Positions 32,984 to 45,188 of a DNA stretch of 64,000 nucleotides are shown here, piece by piece. Below the pieces are notes generated by a model. It searched no databases and was not told the origin of the DNA. It worked only from the letters and a program-made list of their open reading frames with translations. The first letter of the stretch is position 1, and every line of letters starts with the position of its first letter. The position numbers were made by a program, and so were the translations under genes. Source of the stretch: Acholoe squamosa (taxonomy: Eukaryota > Annelida > Polychaeta > Phyllodocida > Polynoidae); NCBI GenBank assembly GCA_949317995.1, contig OX439041.1, positions 47,353,269 to 47,417,268 of the forward strand. The letters run 5' to 3'.

Positions 32984-33562
32984 GGGGGGCCACTCCCTAT
33001 ATGTTCTATATGCCCTATATGTTCTGCGTACATCACTCTTGACATAGATCTAGTACCCCTTATAACGGGGCACTTTTCAAAAAATATATACCCCTTTGGG
33101 CGGGTGCTTCCTTGAAATCTACGTCCCTTTTTCCCAGTTTTTAAATTATACCCCTTTTCAGGGGATCCTTTATATAAATTGAAAAAAAGTATACCCTAAT
33201 TTTCACCTGACACTAAAGTTTGGGGCCCTTTCAGCAGGGGCATTTTCCGCAAAACCAAACCCTTTTACTTTAAATATCATAGATTTCTTTTTGAGACATC
33301 CACCATAAAATGTTTAACCCTTTTGGCCAAAAATGCCCCAAAATGGACCCCTTATAGAGGATCCTGGAGAATCGCTACATAACATCACTGAGGCAGCATG
33401 ACGTCACCAATGATGTCATAGGTGACAGGGAGAAAACCGAAAACATTATGGAGTTGCTACGCTCCCGGCAGCTGACGCGGCTTGCATCTCCAAAAAAGGA
33501 CCCCCTTTCCCACTAGTTTGTGTATGCACATGGTAACCATAATTCCGTGAGTGCCCCCCCCC
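32984..33562. mobile_element. Poly-G-ended repeat element, copy 2
   Basis: Starts CCGGGGGGCCACTCCCTATA and ends with GCACATGGTAACCATAATTC and GTGAGTGCCCCCCCCC. The interior is built of ACCCCTTTT-type words (TATACCCCTTTT, ACCCCTTATAACGGGGCAC). The last 70 bp closely match the end of the 36350-37518 element. Confidence 0.6.
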
Positions 33563-34034
33563 TTCAGGTCATAAGCCCATGTAAGCAACCCTTTCATCCA
33601 GTTTTAAACTACAGCTTTCTCTGCCTCTCTACAGGAGTAAGAGAGGCACAGTTCCTCTGCCTACTCCCTCCAACCCCCGTTGTTAAAAAAAAAAGTTCAT
33701 TATGATATAGGGCTCTATTCATCAAAAGGTAGGGCCAAGGGGCCTTGGCACGGCGAATGCATGCCCGCATTAAAAGGTCACGTGACCACCCATTGACCAA
33801 TCAGGGCGCTCCGCTGGGTCCTGCGATTTTACCAACGATTTTTGGGTTGGTACCCATTTTGTAGTTTGCCGTGCTACATCATAGTACATGTAAATCTGAC
33901 GAATACCATGAAAATGAACGGAAGATTTATAATGAATAAAAAAATGTGGAGGTAGGGAAGGGAATACGGTAATACCCACACTGCCTCATGCTCAGTCAGT
34001 GTAGCCTACTGTGTAGCGTAGTCTGTAGTGTAGA

Positions 34035-34811
34035 TCTCGGACCACCATAGATAGAGGTCCGCAGTGACGACGATCATACAGTAAATGTAGGCAGTTAATA
34101 GATGGTGGCCTCTGATTGGTCTATATTAGTGTGTAGAAATTATTGTCAGCTTTGCTATAAGGCATCAAATAAATCACTAAACTGTACTGATTCATAGAAT
34201 ATAAATTGTGACACACTGGCCCTTTGGTTAGGCACTGGTGGGTGGCATTAAAAAAATTTGGCTGGTCTCCGGCCCCACCTCCCTCACTCGGTATAGGACA
34301 GGTAGCTAGCAACTTCAAGCATTGGCATTTTCTAAATATCGGTATAGGCGAGTGAAGTGCGCGCATGGGCATGCACATGCGCGTGCTTCACTCGCCTATA
34401 CCAAGGCTTTGTACTTTGCCAATGCTAGAAGAGTGATATGCAAATCATAATTTATGATAATGATATTCTGGTCACGTGTTAGCTCTACTAGAACTCGTGA
34501 CGTCATAAGGTCAGTTAGTAGCTACCAGCGGGCATATCGCATCGATCCCGCAGTGGTACCAGCGAATAAAAAAATAGTGAGCACTGTTGAATTATTAGGT
34601 GCAGAATAGGTCAAAATGTAGGTGGGTACGCATGCAGGCCAATAGAAAAAAACTGGATTGGTCAAACCTATTTTTTTTTCATCTCAGATTAAGGATAAAA
34701 GATGTATCTAAAGATTTGTGGTCATTTTGGGCGATTTGAATCATTGTAGGCGGGTTTTATCGGCGGTTGAGCTATATTAGATTATAGTGAGAAATGTTTT
34801 GGTGGTCCGAG
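34035..34811. mobile_element. Possible TIR element, TCTCGGACCACC ends, with an internal hairpin
   Basis: TCTCGGACCACC at the left is mirrored by GGTGGTCCGAGA at the right; the repeat is only about 12 bp, so support is modest. The same word occurs at 22552. Inside, 34318-34430 forms an inverted repeat (GGTATAGGCGAGTGAAG and CTTCACTCGCCTATACC around a GCGCGCATGGGCATGCACAT loop region), a strong potential hairpin. Confidence 0.45.
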
Positions 34812-35169
34812 ACCTGTAGCCTAGTGTAGCCTGTAGGGTGCAACTGCAAGTGCCATTCTTAAGATTCTTGCATTATCGCTCAGTGTAGCACCAAAAGCTT
34901 CAACTACATTACTATTCTAAGCAGTGTCAGTAGATAATCGGAAAACATTAGTGACAATAACAGTTTACAGTTGCTTCTGGCGCATGTCTCTCAATGAACA
35001 AACTCATACAGTCGTACCGGTACTACCTGTGAGTCCGGTAGTCGTCTGTCACCTTTTTTTCAATGTACAGCGCCAAGCGCCAACTTCTGGGATACGACAG
35101 CGCCATCTGCGGGTCAAACGCAGACTAAACTTGGTAAAACACACCACCCGTCACAACGTATTTTGATTG

Positions 35170-35293
35170 TGGTGCGCATGTTCAAACGGCTGTGCTATCA
35201 TGGCGGAATTTTAGAAAAACAGAAGCCCTGCGCTTAGAACAAAGTTGTTTACTGGATCGTTACGTACAAATACCGGGAAACAAATGGGCTGAG
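35170..35293 (+). promoter_or_regulatory. Putative promoter/5' UTR with ATGGCGG and two short uORFs
   Basis: Ahead of the start at 35294 the sequence is richer in CpG. It contains ATCATGGCGGAAT (ATGGCGG is the YY1 core often found just inside 5' UTRs). That ATG opens a four-codon uORF (35200-35214). A second ATG at 35284 opens a two-codon uORF (ATG GGC TGA). The transcription start is not determined. Confidence 0.45.
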
Positions 35294-35346
35294 ATGAGTC
35301 TCCTCACTATGGAGGATTCGGCCTTACCCGTCGATTTTAACGAAAG
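35294..35346 (+). CDS. First coding exon of an unrecognised plus-strand gene
   Basis: ATG at 35294 opens MSLLTMEDSALPVDFNE and runs to a splice donor, AAAG|GTGAGC, at 35346, ending with two bases of a codon. I do not recognise the protein. The phase fits the exon at 61968-62038, whose first base would complete a Ser codon. If they are joined, the intron is about 26.6 kb unless small exons lie between. The start is divergent from FN3K, whose start codon is about 3.8 kb away on the other strand. Confidence 0.55.
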
Positions 35347-36426
35347 GTGAGCGATTAAATTATACACCATATTAACTTGTGTTACTAGGCCTAGCCTACT
35401 CTAGTCTCTACTCTACTAGCTACTGCCGCTGACAGTGGCACTGGCACTGAGTCTGACACTGTACTACCTAGTCTAGTCCAGTCCAAGATAGGTTATTTTT
35501 AAGGTACGTGAATGAAAGGGCTGCTAATGTGCTATGAGCGCGGACCATGTCCTAGAAAACTATGACAGGTTTGGGAGGTGTGTGCAGGGATAGGTCTCAG
35601 TGATTAGCTTTAGAATTTTAGAAATAGTTGATGAATAAGGTTCCTGATATTTTATCTGCCAAGAACACAAGATTTCCTTTGATTTAGTGTTTCAATTTTG
35701 TATGAACTCTAATTAGTTAATTAATTACCACCTTAATTAGGTCAGTGTTTTAGTAATCTCTCATTCATTATATGATAGAACTTAGGAAGTCGAACAAAAA
35801 CATATAGAACAGCAAGTACATAGTCTTAAGTTAGTAAAAGACTTAACCTCATCTCTACCAAATATGAAGGAATTCTATCGACGAGCACATAGGTTTCTAG
35901 GATCAGCAAACTTAAATTTCAGCTAATTTTGATGGTTTTTCTCAACTTTTTATATTCATAAACACATTTCTCTGACCCTAGTGGTCGTATCAGCTTCATT
36001 TAAACTGCATTGTATCTGTAAAGTTATTGGCTTTCAGGAAATATATGGTTTGCTATGATATATCTCTTTTCAAATTATGGCAATAATGTAGCTAAAGGTC
36101 ACAGACAATTCCTCTTTGTAGAGTTTAATTTCATGACAAAAATTTGGCCAACCTTGTCTCACAAAAACCTCAATAACTCACCCAAAAATGACCTTAAAAT
36201 TACAATTCAAAAAGCATGTTGCTTCTCACATATGTGCGGAAAAGACTGTGCCAGAAACCAAGAGCTGTCAAGTGTTTACAATTTTTAGTCACATACCTAT
36301 CCAAGACCAGAGAACAATAGTGGCAGACGGTATAGTCTAGAGAAAATCCCGGGGGGGGGGCACTCTTGAATTTATCATTTTATGGAAACCATGTGCGTAC
36401 ACATCCCTTAACTACATACCCCTTTT

Positions 36427-36763
36427 AGGGAGTGATCATTTTTTAACAACTGGGGGGGGGGGGGGCTGGTGGGTTTGCGTGCGGATGCACGAAAAAAAAT
36501 TCGATCCCCCCTCTCGAGGGGGTAAAAATTTTTCGACCCCCCCCATAAGGGACAAAAATCGTGCGCGAACGTCCCCTTTTAGCCTATAGTAACACGCTGG
36601 GTTTTCCACTGAAAACAGGTGATATTATTTTGACCCCCCCCTATCAGAGGTATTGAAAAAATTCTGACCCCCCTGGTCAAGGGGTTGAAAAAATTCTGAC
36701 CCCCCCCCCCTCTCAAACCCACCAGCCCCCCCCCTCCTGTTGTTACAAAATGATCACTCCCTT
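36427..36763. mobile_element. MITE, AGGGAGTGATCATTTT ends, copy A
   Basis: AGGGAGTGATCATTTTTTAA at the left is mirrored by TGATCACTCCCT at the right. The arms continue inward through CAAC(A/T)GGGGGG, GGTGGGTTTG and GTCAGAATTTTTTCAA-like words, so nearly the whole element is one long inverted repeat. Confidence 0.75.
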
Positions 36764-36942
36764 AGCGGGTCATAAATCCGCAAAAAGAGGTGCGCTGCGG
36801 GGTGTACTACCAAAATCCAGAGAAAATGTACCCCTTTTGACGTGATGCCCCTCTAATATGGCCCTAGAAATATACCTTTTTTAGAAAGAGATTCTGTTGG
36901 TGATGCAGGCCAAAAAAATTATACCCCTTTTGGTAGGATGTT

Positions 36943-37262
36943 AGGGAGTGATCATTTTTTAACAACAGGGGGGGGCCGGTGGGTTTGAGGGGGGGTCAGA
37001 ATTTTTTCAACCCCTTGACCGGGGGGGGTCAGAATTTTTTCAATACCTCTGATGGGGGGTCAAAATAATTTCACCTGTTTTCAGTGGAAAACCCCGCGCG
37101 TTACTATAGGCTAAAAGGGGACATTCGCGCGCAATTTTTGTCCCTTATGGGGGGGGTCGAAAAAATTTTACCCCCTCCAGAGGGGGGGTCGAAATTTTTT
37201 TCGCGCGTCCGCGCGCAAACCCACCAGCCCCCCCCCTGTTGTTAAAAAATGATCACTCCCTT
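36943..37262. mobile_element. MITE, AGGGAGTGATCATTTT ends, copy B
   Basis: Same family as 36427-36763, in inverted relation to it, inside the same poly-G-ended element. Left AGGGAGTGATCATTTTTTAA, right TTAAAAAATGATCACTCCCT. Poly-G and poly-C runs flank the arms. Confidence 0.75.
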
Positions 37263-37518
37263 ATCTGAAACATACCCCCATTGGCGTAGGACCCCTCACA
37301 TTCAGCTCCCAATATATACCCCTTTTTAGAGAACATTCTGTCAGTTATCCAGGCCCAAAATCGTACCCATTTTGCTCTAAAATTGCCAAAAATAACCCCT
37401 TATATTAAAGGATCCGGCCGGATCCAGCCAAAGGGCAAAAATAGTACCCCTTTCCCTCTAATTTATGTATGCACATGGTTACTATAGTATAGGCCATGTA
37501 TGGAGTGCCCCCCCCCCT

Positions 37519-40500
37519 GGGAGAAAATCACTCTCTTATTTAGAGAGTACTGTTTTTTGTTGTTTTTTTTTTCTATTGATCCTCATAAAGATACAGTATG
37601 ATCTTCCAGATGAACGTCATCCAACCTGTATATGTTGCAAACTACACTGTTAGATTGAGTCATTGTTTAAGTGGGGGATCCACTGCCACGAATTTCTTGC
37701 AGATTGTACTCGTGCATGTCTTCTCACAGAAACTGTTCCAGCAGTGGATCTCCTGATGCGACTATGTGTATGCAACGTCCAAGCAGCCTGCGACTAGATT
37801 CGCAGAAATCAAAATAATTTGATATTTGCGAGAAGACTCGCACAAGTGCAAGTCACAAAAAACTTGCGTCAGTGGATCCGTAGCTTTACAGAGGCTGATC
37901 ATAAGATATTATTGTCAAGGACAGGAAGGAAATTTAGCTGCAAAAGGAGACTGTTAACAGTGACAAAAGGATATTAACACGGATGAAGTATCTACAAATG
38001 ATGAATGAGGAGGTTGCAGATTCTCTTGTAATTCTATTTTTCTATCACCGCGTGTCCTGGTATTGGTGGTGGTGGGGTGGGGGGGGGGGGGCAGATGTTT
38101 TGATTTAGAGAAGATGTGGGACAGGAGCAGCTCTTTTTTGGTCATCTAGTAGGGCCGTTAACTATTAAATACTGTTTTTACTTCTTTTTTTTTTACCCCA
38201 AAATTATAAAATTTTCTGTGTTTTTTTTTTCTTGTTTTTCTTTTTTTTGAATGATGGATTGATATTCAGTGTTGCCGAAAACTTTTTCAAAGTGGCCTGC
38301 ATCATGGCATCTTATTCAGGCCATTTCCGCAGGCCATATGGAAATTGATGTGTTAAGGTACAGATAAAAACTTCATTGTAATTAAAAAGAAATCAGAAAA
38401 TGTTTGAATATAAAAAAATTCACAAAAAAATTGCCCTATCTTCTCTTCTCTTAGGCTGATTTGACTAATTCTTTCACCATTAGAAAGCTGAGATTATGGC
38501 AGGCCATTGTGGCCTGCTGGCCATTAACAATCTATGCCGGCGTCCCGTTGTCATTTCTCCAACAATGGATATTCCCCAAGATTCAGGAATGACTGGTGCT
38601 TGACTGTCCCTAGTGCCCAGGCCATGGTCTGGGTGTATGTGGATAATCCATTCTTGCACACATCCCCACGTGTTAATACAGCCTTGCAGTGAGCATACTT
38701 GTGGAGGGGCAAGGCTACTTTAGGCCTCCAGCAGACTATAGCCAATCCTCTTATAGGTTTCTGGCGCTCTGCTCTGGTCACTGCAGGTGAAATTAAGTTT
38801 AGAAGAAAGAACATTTCTTAAAGTCTACTCTTTACACCCAAAAGAATAGTCAGTTAATTAAAAAATAATAATGGTAATAATATATTTATTCAAGTAGGTT
38901 GGTGTTGTTAGACTTTTGTTAAAACCTCACTTAGTCTTCCCCACGTCCAGGTTAACGGCTCCCCGCTGCCCCCCCCCCCTCCCTAGAATTACAATCTGCC
39001 AGATACCAGCAACTGCATTATCCTGCTTAGATGACTGGGCCCTTAGTAGAATGGTTGGGCGAATCTCATTGGTCAGATAAGCAGGGTGTGTGGCACAGAG
39101 GATGCATGTCCGCACTGTGTGTGTTAAACCAATAGATTGGGTGGGAGTGGGAGGGGGTCAATACACATTCAAGTTCAATCAGATTCTTATCTAGATCAAA
39201 GGGGGCAATATATTAAGTAAGTGATTGTAATGTGAAGGTCATTTCAGCATGGGCTGATACCTGGGTGAGTATACGCACTGCGCGACGATCCAGAGTATGC
39301 CAGTTTACCCCCCCCCCCCACACACACACACATCCTTCTTCCTACATGTACTCAGTGGACTACATCAGTTTTGTTGTTGTTGTTTTTGTTGTATTTCCAC
39401 GCCTGTTGACTTCCATGCTTAGTATCCTTGCCTGCACTGTATCGTTAATACCAGGACCATAAATAATTGTTGGGAGGTGAAATTCTAACCAAAGTCTCTG
39501 CATTCTTAAATACAACATGCAAATCCTAAATCGATATATTAAGTGATTGTAGGTAGCAGTCTTCTGCCAAGCTGGCTCATGCTAGCCACTATCGGTATTG
39601 AGGCTTTTGTTGAATTGCCCCCATTGAACTTTTCTATGGGTGTGTTTAGGGTTGCATAAGGTGTCAAAACATAATGCACTGCCCCCTTCTGAGTCTGTTG
39701 TGGTCCTGTATAAGAAAATCCGTCCATGCGAGACCTCTTTCATTGATACTTAAAGCAAATAGCAGTAATTTAAATCCCAGATTGGGCAAATTCTTAGGCT
39801 TTTCATTGATTACTTCTATTAACGTACTACCGGTAAGTGCCTAGTGTCGCGGTCGGTGGGAGGGGTCCATGCAGCCGATTCTCCACTAAGTTTCAAGTTC
39901 AAGTTTTCAAGTTCCAAATATTTAACTCATTCAGATATCCATTTGACACATGTAAGAAGGAACTCTCTAGTATTATTGTTCCTAATATACATCTGGTAGT
40001 ATTAAATGGGGGAGTGGTTTATTCGTGACATATTACTAAAATAAGAAAGATATTGTGTTCAGGCCTACCCTATTTATTGGCCCTTCCCTAAAATTTGTTG
40101 GCCCGAGAGAGAAATCTTCAAAAACGAAAAAAAAAAAAAAAAAAATCCTACATCCCTACCCGAACGTTTTCGACCCCATCACCTGAAAGCAACATTTAGG
40201 GCCTAATCACCAATAATGCTGACCTTGCAGTGTCGATATACTTCCAAAGGACTGGCAGAATGCTTAAGTCTAGTGGTGGTAATTTGTGCATCAGTGTTGA
40301 CAAGGAGCTTGAATTTTCAGCCATGTTGCGGCCATTAAAGAGCTAAGATTCTACAATCAGCCCCCTTGTAAAGGCTTTACCCCCCGCTTTACCCTGTAAT
40401 ACAAAATGCCAAAATATGAAATATAGCCCTGGTCGCCGTTTATTAGATCAAAAATAAAGGGGGGAAAAACGAACCCCTGTCACAGGCTGTCAGTGTCCAG

Positions 40501-41330
40501 CAAACCCTGACGTGTATCCTCTCCATGTATAGGACGTCTTAAATCTGTCATAGTTTAGTTGCTTGGTATCGACAGGCACTTAGCAGGCATATTGGTGATT
40601 GATTATATCATAGATATACATGTATTGGTAAATGTGGATCCTAACGCAGTGGGGAATTGATTATGATATCGGTGTTGATCATATTCTCTACGTCTCAGAA
40701 GTGGAATGAGACATTGACGAAATGGCGTTTCTATTTTCTGATCAAGCCTGAACCCATACAAACTTTGTCTACAAAGAACATAATGTAGCACTGCAACTGC
40801 TAGACCACCTATATGGACCTTGGGGTAGTATAATCCAGCCCCCCCCCCTGGGGGGGGGGTAATATGCTAATTGTCTCACTCTCTTACACAACCTCACACC
40901 CACAGTCAGTTGAAAAGGACCTTTAATAGACACCCAACACGATTGTGTATGGATTACCAGAGATGAGCTGAGATTAGGGGATTAAAGCAGTGTAACAAGC
41001 GAGGTTTCCATACCTGGCTCACGGTTCCTGATATAACCACATGGAACTTTCTCTTCTTTGAATACTGTTAGAAGGGAAGCAGTGACATTGACATTATGGA
41101 AAGTTCTAAGATTTAGAAAATTAGGATAACTCCGCCAATAATGTGCAGTAATAGACACAGCTTGGTCTCAGTATATTGCATTACTGAAGCGCACAGATAG
41201 TACTATAAAAACTGGTGACACTCAGAATGGATTGTTTTCACCTACTGCCCTTGCCCTAATCACCCAGGATGGTTGTATAACTGTTAGTGCTAAATACCAC
41301 TTCTTGTTGTAATGTCAATAAAGTCCAAAT
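37519..41330. other. Probable intron, no gene supported
   Basis: Low-complexity runs only: poly-T near 37555, poly-G near 38083, poly-C with CA repeats at 39308-39330, poly-A at 40127-40145. No domain-bearing frame on either strand. Confidence 0.4.
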
Positions 41331-41354
41331 ACCTGTAATATTGGCCTAATCCTG

Positions 41355-42885
41355 GATTAGGTCGCTATGTAAAATAAGGAATGTATATGTAGCAAAAGGC
41401 ATTACAAATAGGTATACATGTATACAGCGACTTATATTAGCGACCTAAAACGGGAGTATATATGCCACAATAAGTACACAAAGTGGCATGCCAGAAATAG
41501 ATTGTTTTCATGGAGTTCCAGAGCGACTTATATTAGCGACCTAAAGCAGGAGTATATATAAGGGAAAGATAACAAACTTAAATCATCTAAGGGAGAGGGA
41601 TCCCCCCAAAGAGGGTTTTTTGAAGGGGCCTATATAGGAAAAACTGGGGCTTGGCTTTTTTGGGGGGAAAAGAAGGTTAAATGGTTCATATTATTTTGTT
41701 TAAATAAGTCGCTTAAAGGCAAAAGCCTTATTCAATTGAAGTTTTTTTTGTTTCTTATCTTCCCATATATACTCCTGGTTTAGGTCGCTAATATAAGTCA
41801 CTGATTGTTTTGGTTTGCCTATCACAGGTGCCTACATACAAATTCATCCATTTGTATGTAATATGAACTATGCAGCGACTTATATTAGCGACCTAAACCA
41901 GGAGTATATATAAGGGAAAGATAACAAACTTAAATCATCCAAGGGAGAGGGATCCCCCCAAAGAGGGTCTTTTGAAGGGGCCTATATAGGAAAAACTGGG
42001 GCTTGGCTTTTTTTGGGGGAAAAGAAGGTTAAATGGTTCATATAATTTTGTTTTAATAAGTCGCTTAAAGGCAAAGCCTTATTCAATTGAAGTATTTTTG
42101 TTTCTTATCTTCCCATATATACTCCTGCTTTAGGTCGCTAATATAAGTCGCTGATTGTTTTGGTTTGCCTATCACAGGTGCCTACATACAAATTCATCCA
42201 TTTGTATGTAATATGAACTATGCAGCGACTTATATTAGCGACCTAAACCAGGAGTATATATGCCAGGATAAGGGTAGGTGTGAAATGTACAAGTTGGCCA
42301 CTCCCCATGCCAGCCACACAGCGACTTATATTAGCGACCTAAAGCAGGAGTATATATAAGGGAAAGATAACAAACTTAAATCATCCAAGGGAGAGGGATC
42401 CCCCCAAAGAGGGTCTTTTGAAGGGGCCTATATAGGAAAAACTGGGGCTTGGCTTTTTTGGGGCGAAAAGAAGGTTAAATGGTTCATATAATTTTGTTTT
42501 AATAAGTCGCTTAAAGGCAAAGCCTTATTCAATTATTATTCATATTAAGCACTGTGGAAGATTAGGTCGCTATTAGGATCTTTATTACAATAAAAAAAGA
42601 ATATTGGATGAATAAAGCCTTATTCAATTGAATTTTTTTTTTTATCTTCCCATATATACTCCTGCTTTAGGTCGCTAATATAAGTCGCTGATCCATTTGT
42701 ATGTAATATGAACTATGCAACCTTCTTTCCCCCCAAAAAAAGCCAAGCCCCAGTTTTTCCTATATAGGCCCCTTCAAAAGACCCTCTTTTGGGGGGATCC
42801 CTCCCCCTTGGATGATTTAAGTTTGTTATCTTTCCCTTATATATACTCCTGGTTTAGGTCGCTAATATAAGTCGCTGTTTGTTTT
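41355..42885. repeat. Cluster of MITEs with CAGCGACTTATATTAGCG ends
   Basis: The end sequence CAGCGACTTATATTAGCG, then ACCTAAACCAGGAGTATATA, occurs at 41427, 41521, 41873, 42222 and 42318 and inverted at about 41762-41808, 42116-42155, 42650-42692 and 42838-42882. Full units (41521-41806, 41873-42155, 42318-42692) share an interior with AAGGGAAAGATAACAAACTT and GGCCTATATAGGAAAAACTG. Spacers between units (GGTTTGCCTATCACAGGTGC, CATACAAATTCATCCATTTG) are repeated as well, so MITE plus spacer were duplicated together. Confidence 0.8.
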
Positions 42886-43311
42886 GGTTTGACTGTCACA
42901 GGTGCCTACAGAGTTTACAGTTAGCTATGAATGGGTAATCAATGTGCTGAAGTGGGTGGCGCCATACTTAATTGGGAGGTTGTACATTGCTGTCTGGGGC
43001 CGCTATACACGGCTATGGCCCGCCCTACCCACTTATATCTCGCCTATAGCCCCCATAATAGACACCCAATACCCCCCCCCTCTAGGGCGGGTACATCCAC
43101 CTGTATGCAACCCCCCCCCACCTCCTCCTAATCACCTCGTAATAGTATAGCTGTCAGACCCCCCATCTCCCCTCCACCTATATCGCTAGGTTGGTATAAT
43201 AGACTCTACACATTTTTATTAGCCAAGAGACCCTTGGATCACCTGTCATTTTATTCCATAAGGTCAGCGTGATGCACCAATGCATTTATTTGTCCTTAAA
43301 AGTATCGATAA

Positions 43312-44310
43312 CTTTCTTCCCATTGTGCAGATTTGAAAATAAAGACCGCCATGACGTTCGCCAGCTCGAGCTACCCTTTATCTATAGGTCACACTATGGG
43401 AAACTCCTATTATTAAGGGAGATACGATTTATTTGGTAAAACTGCCAGTTCTTGGACCTCTCTGCCAGTGCCTGGACTGGGGTCTGGCCCCGCGTCCCAA
43501 AAAAGCCTATATTTCGATCCATTCCTTCCTCAAACCTGCCCTTTTTCGCCGGTGACACTTAAAACAGATAGGTTTTGGCTGGAGGTAGGGCGCACATGGA
43601 CCGGCTCAGGCCGAAAAGGCCACTAGTTAAAAAAATTATTTCGCTTATTCTTTTCCAAAACAAATTTTTTAGGGGGGCATGTTCTTTAGGGGGACAAAAC
43701 ACCCTAGATTGATACCAAACATTCCATATCCACGCATATTATTTGCATAATTAGCATAATTATGCAGTATCTTGGTACTGTTCAATATAATATATATATG
43801 TTCCATTGGTCCCTTATAGAATTCATATGCTTGCAAGTATAAACTTCTGACTGCACCTAGTGACTAGTGGAATCTGAACAGTAGAAAAGAAAAACCCCTC
43901 CTCTACCTTTGTATAGCATCAAACAAGTTGTTCAATGGAGGCAGCCATTGCTTGATCACATGCTTAAACCTTTTAGATCCAAATGCTAGTTACCAGTGCA
44001 ATATCACTGTTGATAAGCTTTACACATCAATACCTGCGCAAGCCCTGTTTGCACTTAATGGATATCTTTCCATTTCTCCATTCTCTGGTGTTTGATTGAA
44101 AATGTTGACGTCATTCTGGTTTTAATTTGTGTTTTAATCTGTGTTTTTATGGTACATGTATTGAGTTTATGGCTATAACAGGTTAGTGTTAGTGCTATGG
44201 TATGATAGTAATTACTCACTATTTGTCAGCGGTTAATCAATATAATTTTTATGTTAGTAATTACTCACTATTTGTTAGCAATTAGTGGAAATATGTCAGT
44301 ATTTACAGTA
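43312..44310 (-). repeat. Inverted copy of the 20.6-21.7 kb composite repeat
   Basis: Runs antiparallel to the family copy at 20.6-21.7 kb, sharing for example AAGACCGCCATGACGTTCGC, GATCACATGCTTAAACC, GGATATCTTTCCATTTCTCC and GGTACATGTATTGAGTTTA. It ends in the same TTACTCACTATTTGTCAG minisatellite words. Confidence 0.8.
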
Positions 44311-44396
44311 TTTTATTGATACCGAACACTCCATATCCGCGCATATTATTTGCATAATTAGCATTATTATCCAGTATCTTGGTACTTTTCCATACA

Positions 44397-45157
44397 TTGT
44401 TCCATAACAGACACCCCTCCACATTTTAATGAAGGGGTAGATAAGCCCAAATACCAGTAACCACCTACACATAGAGCAGCGACTTATATTAGCGACCTAA
44501 ACCAGGAGTATATATAAGGGAAAGATAACAAACTTAAATCATCCAAGGGGGAGGGATTCCCCCAAAAGCGGGTCTTTTGAAGGGGCATATATAGGAAAAA
44601 CTGGGGCTTGGCTTTTTTTGGGGGGAAAAGAAACAGGGGTAGATAACAGAGAAGGGGGCCTGTTATGGAACAAGGCACAGTTTTAGACACAAAATATGCC
44701 TTGTTCCATAACAAACACCGCTCCACATTTTAACGAGGACTCACATGACTCTACGATTATTTTCATGACTATGATCATTATAAAACAAAACTTAGTCCAT
44801 ATATGTCAGTAATTACTCACTATTTGTCAGTAATTAATCAATATATGTCAGTACTTAGTCACTATATATATATCAGCAATTATCAATACATGTCACTATT
44901 TACTCATAATCTATCAGCAATTAGTCAATATATAACAGAGAAATAGCCATTGATTCAATTGTGCATCCTGTCTTGACTGGTATTTGTCAAAATATGTCAG
45001 TATCTATGGACTATTTGTCAGCAATTAGTTAATATATTTTAGTAATTATTCACTATTTGTCAGCAATTAGTCAATACATGGTAGTAATTGCTCACTATTT
45101 GTCAGCAATTATTCAATATATATTAGTAATTACTCACTATTTGTCAGCAAATAGTCA

Positions 45158-45188
<31 letters not shown>

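Larger units (their letters stand above)
36350..37518. mobile_element. Poly-G-ended repeat element, copy 3, with two nested MITEs
   Basis: The left side has a G run then CACTC, then GAAACCATGTGCGTACAC. The right side has ATGTATGCACATGGTTACT, then GGAGTGCCCCCCCCC, its inverse. Between are TACCCCTTTT-type words (ATACCCCTTTT, AGAAAATGTACCCCTTTT) broken up by two inserted MITEs. Related copies lie at 32984-33562 and, more distantly, 19087-19475. Confidence 0.65.

Noticed and set aside
41355-42885. CRISPR-like array of repeats and spacers
   Set aside because: Repeat units are TIR ends of MITEs in both orientations, the spacers are themselves repeated, and the DNA is clearly animal.
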